Source: Haloarcula sp. CBA1127 (GTDB lineage: Archaea; Halobacteriota; Halobacteria; Halobacteriales; Haloarculaceae). Taken from it: 64,000 nucleotides of DNA. Location of the stretch: NCBI RefSeq assembly GCF_001485575.1, contig NZ_BCNB01000006.1:682001-746000 (forward strand). Direction: 5' to 3'. The notes beneath the pieces are model-generated. The model did no database searches. It saw only the letters and a list, made by a program, of their open reading frames with translations, and had not been told where the DNA came from. Made by a program: the position numbers and the translations under genes. Positions 25,708-34,597 of this stretch are shown here, in pieces (position 1 is the stretch's first letter; every line of letters begins with the position of its first letter).

Positions 25708-25875
25708 TTACAGGTCGCGCGGCTGGACCGTCTTCCGGTCGTTCTCGTCGGCTCGTCGGGCTGCGTCCTGAAGCAGCTCCTCGACTTCCTCGTCGAGTGC
25801 GTCGTAGAAGTCGGACGCTACGTTCATGTCGTTGAGCTCTTCCTTAACGGCGGCTTTGACGATTAGGTCTGCCAT
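25708..25875 (-). CDS. Small histone-fold-like protein (DUF1931-like)
   Basis: The protein has 55 residues, MADLIVKAAVKEELND at the start and RKTVQPRDL at the end. The pattern is a short helix, then a long helix DALDEEVEELLQDAARRADEN and a final strand, like one histone-fold half. The closing TVQPRDL resembles the end of archaeal histones (TVKPEDI-type). From memory it fits the DUF1931 family. It may bind DNA or act as a protein dimer. It was found by reading the minus strand; a T7 run ends the transcript. Confidence 0.7.
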   Translation of the reverse strand: MADLIVKAAVKEELNDMNVASDFYDALDEEVEELLQDAARRADENDRKTVQPRDL

Positions 25876-26155
25876 ACAGACGGGGTATCGACGGGGGTTA
25901 CTTATATACTTTCTCCAATTAGCTCGCTCTCGACCCTATTACCGGCAGTTTGAGGCATTATACGACACATAACCCGTTATAAACCCGGGATTGTGTCCGC
26001 GAGAATCCATCAGAATACGTCCTTTTGCCCGCCCCAGACGGCTATTGTCGCGTTACTCCGGCCGAGCGTCGCTCACGCGCGCTCCGACAGGGCCGACCCT
26101 GATTTGGGCACTACGCCTATCCCGGACCGACGGATAGGAGTGGTCGTATCCCTGA

Positions 26156-26929
26156 ATGAGTCCTATGCGCGACATACTCGATTCGGTTGCGGCGGGTGAC
26201 CTCTCCCCGGTAGAGGCCGAGGCGGCGCTTGCGGGCTACGCGACTAGCGGGGCCGGTCGGTTCGACGCTGCTCGGGAGGACCGTGCCGGCGTTCCTGAAG
26301 CCGTCCTCGCGGACGGGAAGACCCCGGCGGAAGTGGCGGATCTGGCGGCGACAGCTATCGAAACGACAGATCGGGCTATCGTGACGCGGCTCGACACGTC
26401 CACTGCAACGGCCGTTCGGGAACAACTGGACGAAACCGCCCCGGATGCGACAGTTCGCTGGGACGACCGCTCGAACTGGCTGGTGGCGACGACACCCGCG
26501 TTCGAACGTCCGTCGATGGACGCGTCAGTCGGCATCGTCACGGCTGGGACCTCCGACGCCGTTCCGGCCGGTGAGGCCGCGCTCATCGTCGAGGAGATGG
26601 GCGCGACCGTGACCCGTATCGACGACGTTGGCGTCGCGAGCCTCGCCCGGACGATAGACGCGGTCGATGGCTTCCGGGACCAGGACGTGCTCATCGTTGC
26701 GGCGGGCCGCGAAGGTGCGCTCCCGACGGTTGTCGCTGGTCTCGTCGATGTACCGGTTATCGGTCTGCCCGTCTCGACCGGCTACGGTCACGGCGGCGAG
26801 GGTGAGGCAGCCCTTTCGGGACTGCTCCAGTCCTGCACTGCACTCTCTGTCGTGAACATTGACGCCGGCTTTACCGCCGGGACGCAGGCCGGCCTAATCG
26901 CCAGACAGCTCGACAATGCGCGGGAATAA
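26156..26929 (+). CDS. larB: Nickel pincer cofactor biosynthesis protein LarB
   Basis: The protein has 257 residues from the ATG at 26156; an ATG at 26165 is the other option. The N-terminal helical part is followed by an AIR carboxylase (PurE-like) domain starting at about residue 120 (VGIVTAGTSDAVPAGEAAL) and ending with VIGLPVSTGYGHGGEGEA. LarB carboxylates and opens nicotinic acid adenine dinucleotide to begin the nickel-pincer cofactor used by lactate racemase-like enzymes. LarC, LarE and LarA are not in the window, so the pathway must be completed elsewhere or the gene is alone. Confidence 0.88.
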   Translation: MSPMRDILDSVAAGDLSPVEAEAALAGYATSGAGRFDAAREDRAGVPEAVLADGKTPAEVADLAATAIETTDRAIVTRLDTSTATAVREQLDETAPDATVRWDDRSNWLVATTPAFERPSMDASVGIVTAGTSDAVPAGEAALIVEEMGATVTRIDDVGVASLARTIDAVDGFRDQDVLIVAAGREGALPTVVAGLVDVPVIGLPVSTGYGHGGEGEAALSGLLQSCTALSVVNIDAGFTAGTQAGLIARQLDNARE

Positions 26930-26951
26930 CCCACCTCGCCTGCCGCGGGTA

Positions 26952-26969
26952 TACCCAAGTATTTGGGTA
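26952..26969. promoter_or_regulatory. Inverted repeat TACCCAA-4-TTGGGTA before a small zinc-finger gene
   Basis: Perfect 7-bp arms flank a 4-base spacer, 62 bp before the start codon at 27032. The spacing is consistent with an operator just upstream of the core promoter. It could alternatively help terminate larB. Confidence 0.35.
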
Positions 26970-27031
26970 AAGAGCTATGAGAACAACGCGCGTACGCGTA
27001 TACGTCGGCGGTGGTGTCGCCGACGAACACG

Positions 27032-27181
27032 ATGCCTGAATGTGATCATTGCGGCGCGCACGTCTCAGACCAGTTCGCCCGAGTGTTCGCGGATGAACGT
27101 GGACACATCCGGGCGTGTCCCAACTGCTCGGCAAACGCTGGCATTGCCGAGGTATCGAGAGAGCGCGCCCAACAAGTGTGA
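27032..27181 (+). CDS. Small zinc-finger protein, paralogue of the gene at 22956
   Basis: The protein has 49 residues, MPECDHCGAHVSDQFARVF onwards, with cysteine pairs CDHC and CPNC. It shares the pattern MPEC..CG..V...(F/Y)ARVF with the 52-residue protein at 22956. The C-terminus differs. Function unknown. It precedes the GIY-YIG gene by 27 bp on the same strand and may be co-transcribed with it. Confidence 0.65.
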   Translation: MPECDHCGAHVSDQFARVFADERGHIRACPNCSANAGIAEVSRERAQQV

Positions 27182-27208
27182 GGCCCACTGGGCCACCAGC
27201 ATCGTGCG

Positions 27209-27493
27209 ATGACTACCGCGCGGAGCCCTTACCACGTGTATGTCCTCCGTTGTAGCGACAACACGTTTTATACCGGCTACACGACCGATGTGGAACGCCG
27301 CGTCCGAGAGCACGACGCCGGCGATGGCGCGAAGTACACGCGCGGCCGAACTCCGGTCGAACTGATTCACGTCGAATCATTTGACTCACAGTCCGACGCG
27401 ATGAGCCGTGAGTACGAGATTAAGCAGTACTCCAGACCGGAGAAGGAACGGCTCGTCGAATCCAGCGACGCCGAAGTAGCGTTCGATATCTGA
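27209..27493 (+). CDS. GIY-YIG nuclease-family protein (UPF0213/YhbQ type)
   Basis: The protein has 94 residues. The GIY-YIG core is present: HVYVLRCSDNTFYTGYT (VYVL...TGYT), then the arginine in ERRVREHD, and the KYTRGRTPVEL segment. Single-domain members of this size act on DNA or are linked to repair of damaged DNA, but few have been tested. It follows a small zinc-finger gene closely. No homing-endonuclease features are seen. Confidence 0.85.
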   Translation: MTTARSPYHVYVLRCSDNTFYTGYTTDVERRVREHDAGDGAKYTRGRTPVELIHVESFDSQSDAMSREYEIKQYSRPEKERLVESSDAEVAFDI

Positions 27494-27585
27494 GCCGCCG
27501 CTCACCTCTCGCTGTCAATAACAGGAAAAGTGACAGCTCATCGATGAGGCGTGACTTTTTGTCTGGGGGCTGAGAACCGCGGGAT

Positions 27586-28983
27586 ATGGACAACGACGCG
27601 GATGTCGACGCAGGCGCAATCGCTTTCGGGACGGACGGCTGGCGGGCGACGCTGGACGTGTTCACGAAACCGCGAGTCCGGATGGTTGGTCAGGCTGTCG
27701 CCACGACGCTCGCCGAGCGCGGGGCGACCGGGACCGTCGCCATCGGGTACGACGCCCGCGAGACCTCGCCCGGGTTTGCCGACGAGCTCGCGCATGTCCT
27801 GCGCGCGAACGGCTTCGACGTGCTCTTGCCGGACCGGGACACGCCGACGCCGATCCTCGCCTGGACGGTGAAAAACCGCGGTTTGGCCGGGGCGCTTCAG
27901 ATCACGGCCAGCCACAACCCGCCGGAGTACAACGGCGTGAAATTCATCCCCGGCGACGGGTCGCCGGCGCTGCCCGACTGGACGGCCGCCTTCGAGGAGA
28001 ACCTCGCCGTCCTCGACCCGCTGCCCGAAGACGAGTGGGGCGAGCGAACGGAAGAAGACCTCATCGGCCCGTTCCACGACCACGCACTGGACTTCGTCGA
28101 CACCGACCTCGATGGCCTGTCAGTCGCCTACGACGCGCTGTACGGCAGCGGCCGCGGCGTTACCGACGCCCTGCTCGAAGCGGCCGGAGCCGACGTGACC
28201 CGTCTCAACTGCGAACAGGACCCGGAATTCGGCGGTGGATCGCCCGAACCGTCGGCGGAGAACGCTGAGGGACTCGTCAGCGAAGTCAGCGAGGGTGACG
28301 CCGCGCTGGGGATTATCAACGACGGCGACGCCGACCGCATCGGCATCGTCACACCTGACCGCGGCTATCTGGACCCAAACCTGTTTTTCGCCGCGATGTA
28401 CGACTTCCTGCTTGAGGACGGGACGGGCGATGTCGTTCGGACAGTCTCGACCTCCAGCATCGTCGACCGCGTCGCCGAGGCCCACGGCCAAGACGTCCAC
28501 GAGGTCGCTGTCGGCTTCAAGTGGGTTGCTGAGGCGATGGCCGACCACGACGCGTTGTTCGGCGGCGAAGAATCTGGTGGCTTCGGCCTGCCGGACCACC
28601 TGCGGAACAAGGACGGCGTGCTGGTGGCGCTGGTCGCCGCTGCCGCCGAGCGCGAGGAATCGCTTGACGCTCGTGTCGACCGACTACTGGACGAACACGG
28701 CGAAATCCACCAGGACCGGATCAGCATCGACTGTCCGGACGACCGCAAGGAGCCAGTTCTCGAAGACCTCGAAACCGCACTGCCCGACACGCTGGCTGGG
28801 GTCGCCGTCGACGGCATCAACACGGTCGACGGGTTCAAGATCCGACTCGAAGACGGGACGTGGGTGCTGGTGCGGCCCTCCGGGACAGAGCCGAAACTCC
28901 GCGTCTACGCCGAAGCATCGAGCGCGGAACGCGTCGAGGAACTACTGGAAGCGGGTCGGGATCTGGTCGAACCGCTGGTCTGA
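27586..28983 (+). CDS. Phosphoglucomutase/phosphomannomutase family protein
   Basis: The protein has 465 residues. The motifs are FGTDGWRATLD near the start, ITASHNPPEYNGVKFIPGDG (phosphoserine loop) near residue 105, INDGDADRIG (metal loop) near 246, FGGEESGGFG (sugar specificity) near 325, and RPSGTEPKLRVY at the end. It is clearly separate from the shorter, GlmM-like enzyme at 23307 and closer to the PGM/PMM group used for glycogen-like or nucleotide-sugar routes. The exact sugar is not determined by the sequence. Confidence 0.87.
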   Translation: MDNDADVDAGAIAFGTDGWRATLDVFTKPRVRMVGQAVATTLAERGATGTVAIGYDARETSPGFADELAHVLRANGFDVLLPDRDTPTPILAWTVKNRGLAGALQITASHNPPEYNGVKFIPGDGSPALPDWTAAFEENLAVLDPLPEDEWGERTEEDLIGPFHDHALDFVDTDLDGLSVAYDALYGSGRGVTDALLEAAGADVTRLNCEQDPEFGGGSPEPSAENAEGLVSEVSEGDAALGIINDGDADRIGIVTPDRGYLDPNLFFAAMYDFLLEDGTGDVVRTVSTSSIVDRVAEAHGQDVHEVAVGFKWVAEAMADHDALFGGEESGGFGLPDHLRNKDGVLVALVAAAAEREESLDARVDRLLDEHGEIHQDRISIDCPDDRKEPVLEDLETALPDTLAGVAVDGINTVDGFKIRLEDGTWVLVRPSGTEPKLRVYAEASSAERVEELLEAGRDLVEPLV

Positions 28984-29026
28984 CAGAAGCCAAATCTTTT
29001 CGTCGGCGTTATTCAACTGCTACCAT

Positions 29027-29791
29027 ATGTGCGAGCCCTCCTCCGCAGTCGTCGCTAAGTCCCTGACAAAGCGCTACGGAACCACAACGGCTGTCAACGA
29101 ACTCGACCTCAGCATCGAACACGGCGACATATACGGTTTCCTCGGCCCGAACGGCGCCGGGAAGACAACCACCATGCGCATCTTCACCGGCCTCATCGAA
29201 CCCAGCGGCGGCGAGGCACGCGTCGCAGGTATCCCCTGTGTCGACCGGCGTGCCTTAGTCGAGCACATCGGCCTCATGCCGGAGACACCACCACTGTACG
29301 ACCAACTGACCGGGCGCGAGCAGTTGCAGTTTGCGGCCGACCTGCGGAACGTCCCCTGGGATTCCGTCGTTGACACTGCGCTGTCACTGTGTGCGTCGCT
29401 CGATCTCCGTGCAGACTTGGACCGCCGCATCGACGGCTACTCCAAGGGGATGAGACAGAAACTCTCGTTCATTCAATCCATCCAGCACGACCCAGCCGTT
29501 GTCTTTCTCGACGAGCCCACTTCCGGATTAGATCCCCGGGCAGCGAAGACACTCCGGGAACTGATCACTGACCTCGCGGACGGGGACACGACAGTTCTTC
29601 TTTCAACGCATATTCTGCCAGTCGTCGAAGACATCGCCGACATGGTCGGGGTCCTCCACGACGGCCAGTTGGCGGCCGAGGGGTCGCCGGCAGAGCTGCG
29701 TTCGGCCGCGGAACGCACCGAGGGTGACGGTGCCGACTTGGAAGACGCGTTCCTGGCACTGACTACCGACGGCGACACCGCCTGGGCCTGA
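29027..29791 (+). CDS. ABC transporter ATP-binding protein
   Basis: The protein has 254 residues. Walker A is GPNGAGKTT near residue 42, the signature is YSKGMRQKLSF, Walker B is VVFLDEPTSGLD, and a switch histidine follows in STHILP. The C-terminal end is short and Asp-rich. It belongs to the CcmA/NatA class that powers efflux of drugs, Na+ or lipids. Its stop codon is 2 bp before the start of the permease, so both form one transporter operon. Confidence 0.9.
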   Translation: MCEPSSAVVAKSLTKRYGTTTAVNELDLSIEHGDIYGFLGPNGAGKTTTMRIFTGLIEPSGGEARVAGIPCVDRRALVEHIGLMPETPPLYDQLTGREQLQFAADLRNVPWDSVVDTALSLCASLDLRADLDRRIDGYSKGMRQKLSFIQSIQHDPAVVFLDEPTSGLDPRAAKTLRELITDLADGDTTVLLSTHILPVVEDIADMVGVLHDGQLAAEGSPAELRSAAERTEGDGADLEDAFLALTTDGDTAWA

Positions 29792-29793
29792 CG

Positions 29794-31440
29794 ATGTCTG
29801 GCCGCGCTCAGCCACCGAGCGAACGCGGTGATCGGTATGTCCGGAGTGACGCACGCGATGCCTGGGTCGTCGTCCGGACCGAACTTCGCGCTCGCATCCG
29901 CCAGACACTTGAGACCCCCCGACAGCTCATCAGCGTCGCGATGCTGCTCCTGCTGGTCGGCATCCTTCTCCCGCTGCTATGTGCTGATGTGGCGCTATCC
30001 TATGGTGCATCGCTGACAAGCGGACCGCCGCCGGTCGGACGGACCGGGCTGCTCGTCGCCGCAGCCATGGGTGCCGGGCTGTATCTCGGCTTCTCGACCG
30101 CGACCCAGCAGCTCCAACTCGGAACGCTAAGCCCGCTCGTCAGAACCGCAGTTCCGCCGCGAGCTGTCGTCTTCGGGCGGCTCACGAGTGAATTTACCCA
30201 GACGATAGTGTTCGTCATCCTGCCCGCGGTGTTGTTGCTGCCGGCCGTCGCCATTGGTGCCTGGAACCCCATCCCGGCGGTTCTGTTGCCACTGGCGCTC
30301 GTGCCTCCGTTGCTTTCGTCGGCGTTTGCTGGCCGTCTGCTGGGCGAGGGGCTCGCGTTCGCAAACCGGTGGCTCGGCGTCAGTACTTGGACCAAGGGAG
30401 TGGCGCTTCTCACCGCCACTGCAGCGGCGTATCTCGGGATGCAGCTGTGGCTAGAGTCCGTGTTTCCCGACTCCTCTATGACGGCGACAGAGGGGGGCTT
30501 GCAGACGATTGTCCCCGGGGCACCTCTGCAGGCGTACGCGAGTGTCGTCCTCGCGCCCTTTGGCGCACAGGCACGGCCGCTGGGACTCGTCGTCGGGGCC
30601 GTGCTGGTCGCCGCCGTCCCGCTCAGTCTCGCCGCGACTGTGCGGTTCGAATCGTGGCTTCTCCAGCGCGAACCCGAAGCGGACCGCGACGAAACCGCAC
30701 ACGCCGACGAAAGCCGAGCCGTAGCCGCACCGTTTCGCGCCACGTCATCGACCCGGGTCGCCTGGCGGTACCTGCTCCGGACTCGTCGCGACCCCGCGAT
30801 GCTGGCCCACCTGTTCCCGATTTTTATCGGCAGCCTGGGTATCCTGTCGACGGCTGTTACAGACCCCGATATGGTCCTGTGGTTGGCACCGGGGACAGCC
30901 GTTATCGTCGGGGCTGCCCTTGCTGGCGGTGCGTACTGTCTGAATCCGCTGGGTGACGACCGCGACCAGTTACCACTCGTGCTGACCAGCACCGGGTCGA
31001 CCGCGATGTTGCTCCGCGGTCGCGCACTTGCCGGCCTCGCGCTTGGGATGCTGTTTGCTTGGGGTCTCGCCGTGCCACTCGAACTGGCCGATGGCTCTGG
31101 CACCCACACCGTTGCCGTGGTGCTCTTTGCACCCGTCCTGCTTCTGGCCGGCGCCGGGACGGCACTCGGGATGGGCGCGCTGTCACCGAAATTTAAACGG
31201 AATGAGTACCTCAACGTCGAGCGAGCCCACCCCTCGCTGATAGTCTCGATTGGTTATATGTTTGGGGCGATACCTGTCGGCATCACCGGACTGGTGTTGT
31301 TTCCCGCCGCGGTTGGCGACCCGTCAGCTGTCAATCTTACGGCAGTCAGCACCTATGTCCTCGTCATCGGAGCTATCAGTTGGGGCGGCTACGCCGCCGC
31401 TGTCCGCCGATTCGACCGGCTGACGCTCGATGACATCTAA
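29794..31440 (+). CDS. ABC-type exporter permease subunit
   Basis: The protein has 548 residues with about 12 hydrophobic helices in two blocks (about 45-290 and 325-545) separated by a charged loop REPEADRDETAHADESRA. It is directly coupled to the ATPase gene in front. The double-length permease with an internal soluble loop resembles haloarchaeal ABC-2-like exporters. The substrate cannot be told from the sequence. Confidence 0.78.
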   Translation: MSGRAQPPSERGDRYVRSDARDAWVVVRTELRARIRQTLETPRQLISVAMLLLLVGILLPLLCADVALSYGASLTSGPPPVGRTGLLVAAAMGAGLYLGFSTATQQLQLGTLSPLVRTAVPPRAVVFGRLTSEFTQTIVFVILPAVLLLPAVAIGAWNPIPAVLLPLALVPPLLSSAFAGRLLGEGLAFANRWLGVSTWTKGVALLTATAAAYLGMQLWLESVFPDSSMTATEGGLQTIVPGAPLQAYASVVLAPFGAQARPLGLVVGAVLVAAVPLSLAATVRFESWLLQREPEADRDETAHADESRAVAAPFRATSSTRVAWRYLLRTRRDPAMLAHLFPIFIGSLGILSTAVTDPDMVLWLAPGTAVIVGAALAGGAYCLNPLGDDRDQLPLVLTSTGSTAMLLRGRALAGLALGMLFAWGLAVPLELADGSGTHTVAVVLFAPVLLLAGAGTALGMGALSPKFKRNEYLNVERAHPSLIVSIGYMFGAIPVGITGLVLFPAAVGDPSAVNLTAVSTYVLVIGAISWGGYAAAVRRFDRLTLDDI

Positions 31441-31481
31441 GAAGTGGTGTGGCTGGGTGTCTGAAACCACAAGTCCGGCTG

Positions 31482-32057
31482 TTACTCGCTGGCGCTGACG
31501 ACGTACGTGCCAGCAACGCGGTCGCCGAGGCGCTGTGCGTCGTCGCTCACGAACATGACGGCCGCTTCGACGAGGAGCCAACCGGCCATGAGAACGAGCG
31601 CGAAGACGAACCCGAATCCGCCGAGAACACCACCGAGCAGGAGCATGATCGGGAACGGGGCGAGCAGTACAGCCGTTCGGACCAGGCGGTCACGCTGGCT
31701 CGGCGGTGACCCGGTCTCGTCGACGACCGCGACGTTCTGGGACCGCTTCCCGACTGTCTCGTTGGTCTCGGCGTAGTAGCCGAAGTAGTAGACGAGTACT
31801 GCGCCGATTGCGAGCCAGAGGGCGAAGTTGATGACGATACCCAGAAGCCCCGCAGCCATCATTGACCCACTGCCCATCGCGCCCGGACTCTCGGGTGAGG
31901 CTGCGGCCATCGCGCCGACCGAGAGAACCGTGTTGAGAACGAACGTTACGAGCCACAGGCCGAACGCGACGGCGCTCAGGATGGCGAAATCGATGAGGTA
32001 CGCGACGACTCGGTCGCCCCGTGCCTCGACCGCGTTTTCAGCGACAGTTGCTGCCAT
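31482..32057 (-). CDS. RDD-family membrane protein
   Basis: The protein has 191 residues. The start VEARGDRVVAYLIDFAIL has the Arg and two Asp residues that name the family. Hydrophobic helices lie at about 24-45, 62-90 and 125-160. RDD proteins may transport small ions, and some act as Na+/H+ antiporters. It converges with the ABC permease. The name is based on the RDD signature; the ion is unknown. Confidence 0.78.
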   Translation of the reverse strand: MAATVAENAVEARGDRVVAYLIDFAILSAVAFGLWLVTFVLNTVLSVGAMAAASPESPGAMGSGSMMAAGLLGIVINFALWLAIGAVLVYYFGYYAETNETVGKRSQNVAVVDETGSPPSQRDRLVRTAVLLAPFPIMLLLGGVLGGFGFVFALVLMAGWLLVEAAVMFVSDDAQRLGDRVAGTYVVSASE

Positions 32058-32142
32058 TGTTTTAAATCCCTTCTCGAAACTATTTAAAAAATGTTACGAT
32101 GCCGTGACAACAGTTTACACCCTCTTTGCGCACTTGCGGCCA

Positions 32143-32523
32143 CTACTCACGCTCGCCACGATAGCGGCCTGGGTCGTCCAGCGGCTCGATGGCGAACCCC
32201 AGCGCTTCGTAGAACGGCCGAACGTTCGCGTCGAACTCGGCGGTGACACAATCTCGCCGGCCGAGCGCGGCCTCGACGAGCGCCGTCCCGATGCCCTGGC
32301 CGCGGCGACGCCGACGGACAGCGACGGCCTCGATGTGGGTCCCGGCGAGTACGAGTGCACCAAGAACGCGCCCATCCGTCTCATTTTCACCGGACATTGC
32401 GACGAGCGTGCTACCGTCTTCAGCACCCGCTCGCACGGTTTCTACGGCTATCGAGAGGACCGCCCCGTCGAGGACGTTCATCACTGCGGGCACCTCGTCG
32501 GCCTTCGCTGTACGGACGTGCAT
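32143..32523 (-). CDS. GNAT-family N-acetyltransferase
   Basis: The protein has 126 residues. The acetyl-CoA loop is RRRRRGQGIGTALVEAAL near residue 72 (Q/RxxGxG/A), and the VTAEFDANVRPFYEALGF C-terminus is typical. The preceding strand GALVLAGTHIEAVAVRRR fits motif A. It acetylates a small molecule or a protein N-terminus; the substrate is not clear. It lies 30 bp downstream of the samp2 gene on the same strand and is probably co-transcribed with it. Confidence 0.82.
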   Translation of the reverse strand: MHVRTAKADEVPAVMNVLDGAVLSIAVETVRAGAEDGSTLVAMSGENETDGRVLGALVLAGTHIEAVAVRRRRRGQGIGTALVEAALGRRDCVTAEFDANVRPFYEALGFAIEPLDDPGRYRGERE

Positions 32524-32553
32524 AGCTGTGTTAGCGGATCGCTGTTCAGCGAC

Positions 32554-32754
32554 TCACCCGCCTTTGATGAGCCTGACGACCCGAACGTGGTCGTGCTCGA
32601 CGGGCTGGTCTGTCGGCACGTGCTCGCCGTCGACGAGGACTGACACCTCGTGGGGACTCAGATCGACCGGTGCGAGCAGGTCGCCGTAGGTCGCGTCCGC
32701 GTCCACCTCCAGTTCGTGGGTGTCTTCGCCGGCGATTTCGACGGTGACGTGCAT
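32554..32754 (-). CDS. samp2: Ubiquitin-like small archaeal modifier protein (SAMP2 type)
   Basis: The protein has 66 residues from the ATG at 32754. It is a beta-grasp fold ([16 protein letters not shown]) ending in [10 protein letters not shown], the C-terminal diglycine used for isopeptide linkage and thiolation. The middle phrase [18 protein letters not shown] matches the Haloferax SAMP2 pattern. SAMP2 is activated by UbaA, joined to lysines of proteins, and also donates sulfur for tRNA thiolation. It diverges from rfcS with 79 bp between start codons. Confidence 0.85.
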   Translation of the reverse strand: MHVTVEIAGEDTHELEVDADATYGDLLAPVDLSPHEVSVLVDGEHVPTDQPVEHDHVRVVRLIKGG

Positions 32755-32833
32755 ACCCGGCTGTACTCCGCCGACGCACCTGAGACTGTCGACTCTCGCG
32801 GGGTTTAAGACCGGCCCACGCTTCCAATCGTCC

Positions 32834-33811
32834 ATGAGTGAGGCCGAGTCCGAGTCGCGGGCGGGACGCGAGGAGGTCTGGATCGAGAAGTACCGCCCGC
32901 AGACGCTCGACGACGTGATGGGTCACGAGAATATCGTCGGGCGACTCAAGAGCTACGTCTCGCGCAACGACCTGAGCCATATGCTGTTTTCCGGGCCGGC
33001 AGGGACGGGGAAGACGACGTGTGCGACGGCCATCGCCCGTGAACTGTACGGCGACGACTGGCGCGAGCACTTCCTCGAACTGAACGCCTCCGACGAGCGT
33101 GGTATCGACGTGGTCCGGGACCGTATCAAGAACTTCGCCCGGACGAGCTTCGGCGGCGTCGAGTACCGTATCATCTTCCTCGACGAGGCCGACGCGCTGA
33201 CCAGCGACGCCCAGTCGGCGCTGCGCCGGACGATGGAGCAGTTCTCGAACAACGTCCGCTTTATCCTCTCGTGTAACTACTCCAGCCAGATCATCGACCC
33301 GATCCAATCGCGCTGTGCGGTCTTCCGGTTCTCGCCGCTGGCAGACGACGCCGTTGCCGAGGAAATCCGAACCATCGCTGCCGAAGAAGACATTGAACTG
33401 ACCGAAGACGGACTCGATGCGCTCGTCTACGCCGCCGACGGGGATATGCGGAAAGCCATCAACGGCCTGCAAGCCGCGTCTGTCAGCGGCGACACGGTCG
33501 ACGAGTCGGCAGTGTACGCTATCACTTCGACGGCCCGCCCGGAAGAGATTCGGACGATGGTCCAGTCGGCGCTAGACGGCGACTTCACCGCCTCGCGGGC
33601 GACCCTCGATAGACTCCTGACCGAAGAGGGAATCGCGGGCGGCGACATCATCGACCAACTGCATCGCTCTATCTGGGAGTTCGATATTGACGATGAGGCA
33701 GCCGTCCGAGTGCTCGAACGCATCGGCGAAACCGATTATCGGATTACCCGTGGTGCGAACGAGCGCGTCCAACTGGAAGCGATGCTGGCCTCGCTCACAC
33801 AGGACGAGTAA
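32834..33811 (+). CDS. rfcS: Replication factor C small subunit
   Basis: The protein has 325 residues with no intein. RFC boxes are in order: [13 protein letters not shown] near residue 16, Walker [10 protein letters not shown] near 54, [11 protein letters not shown] Walker B, the sensor 1 SCNYSSQII and the SRC arginine finger, followed by the collar domain. It forms the clamp loader with RfcL and loads PCNA on DNA at replication forks and repair sites. The gene is alone as a unit, facing away from samp2. TTTAAG just upstream (about 32804) is a possible TATA element. Confidence 0.95.
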   Translation: MSEAESESRAGREEVWIEKYRPQTLDDVMGHENIVGRLKSYVSRNDLSHMLFSGPAGTGKTTCATAIARELYGDDWREHFLELNASDERGIDVVRDRIKNFARTSFGGVEYRIIFLDEADALTSDAQSALRRTMEQFSNNVRFILSCNYSSQIIDPIQSRCAVFRFSPLADDAVAEEIRTIAAEEDIELTEDGLDALVYAADGDMRKAINGLQAASVSGDTVDESAVYAITSTARPEEIRTMVQSALDGDFTASRATLDRLLTEEGIAGGDIIDQLHRSIWEFDIDDEAAVRVLERIGETDYRITRGANERVQLEAMLASLTQDE

Positions 33812-33903
33812 GGGTCTCATACCGCGCCACTCCAATTTCTCACACCTGATAACTGGCAGGTGAGCTTTATGATGAAAGGAGTCTAATAGTATCAACAACT
33901 GAA

Positions 33904-34533
33904 ATGCAACGTTTACGACCATCTACGCAGGGGACGAGCGAGGACCGCGGACAGGTCGGGATCGGGACGCTCATCGTGTTTATCGCGATGGTGCTGGTCG
34001 CGGCAATCGCAGCGGGCGTGCTTATCAACACTGCGGGGTTCCTGCAGAGTTCCGCGCAGGCGACGGGCCAGCAGTCTAGCGATTCGACGACGAACCGAAT
34101 TCAGGTCGTGGGCATGACCGGCGATCACTTCACCGGTAACAGCGAAGTCGGCGTGGTTGATATCGTTGTCAGGCGGGCACCAGGAGCAAGTAACGTCGAT
34201 CTAGACAAGACGACGATCCAGTGGATTGGCCCAAGCGGGTCGTACTATCAACTCGCGGCTGGCGGCGCAGACGGTAACCCCGATGGTCGTTTCGCTGTTT
34301 CGACCGTGCAGGATAACGACGGCTCCCAACCAGTGCTCAACGACGTTGAAGACCGGTTCAGAATAACGCTTGACCTCGGTGCTGATAACTCGGTTGGCGC
34401 TGTGCCATTCGGTGAGGAACTGCCCGAAGGTGAGACTGCGACGTTGCGTATTACCTCGCCAGCGGGCGGGATGACGACCGAGGAAGTCGTCGTGCCGAAG
34501 ACCCTCTCCGGGGAATCTTCAGTCACGCTCTGA
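33904..34533 (+). CDS. Archaellin (flagellin)
   Basis: The protein has 209 residues. The class III signal ends at EDRG, with the mature N-terminus [20 protein letters not shown] forming the hydrophobic helix that packs in the filament core. The rest is the beta-rich surface domain with acidic residues. Archaellins are processed by PibD and assembled by the FlaI/FlaJ machine. No fla/arl operon genes are in the window, so this is an isolated archaellin gene between rfcS and alaS. It may be one of several filament subunits, as in Haloarcula species; that is recollection. Confidence 0.9.
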   Translation: MQRLRPSTQGTSEDRGQVGIGTLIVFIAMVLVAAIAAGVLINTAGFLQSSAQATGQQSSDSTTNRIQVVGMTGDHFTGNSEVGVVDIVVRRAPGASNVDLDKTTIQWIGPSGSYYQLAAGGADGNPDGRFAVSTVQDNDGSQPVLNDVEDRFRITLDLGADNSVGAVPFGEELPEGETATLRITSPAGGMTTEEVVVPKTLSGESSVTL

Positions 34534-34597
34534 CGGCCAGCGATATCGCCGGCCCCTTCGGAACAGTTTTAGGCGAACGTGGGCCAACTGAACACCA

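Noticed and set aside
30000-31214. A 404-codon minus-strand frame over the ABC permease
   Set aside because: Antisense of a coupled exporter permease; composition rich in Ser, Pro and Arg, typical of GC-rich shadows.
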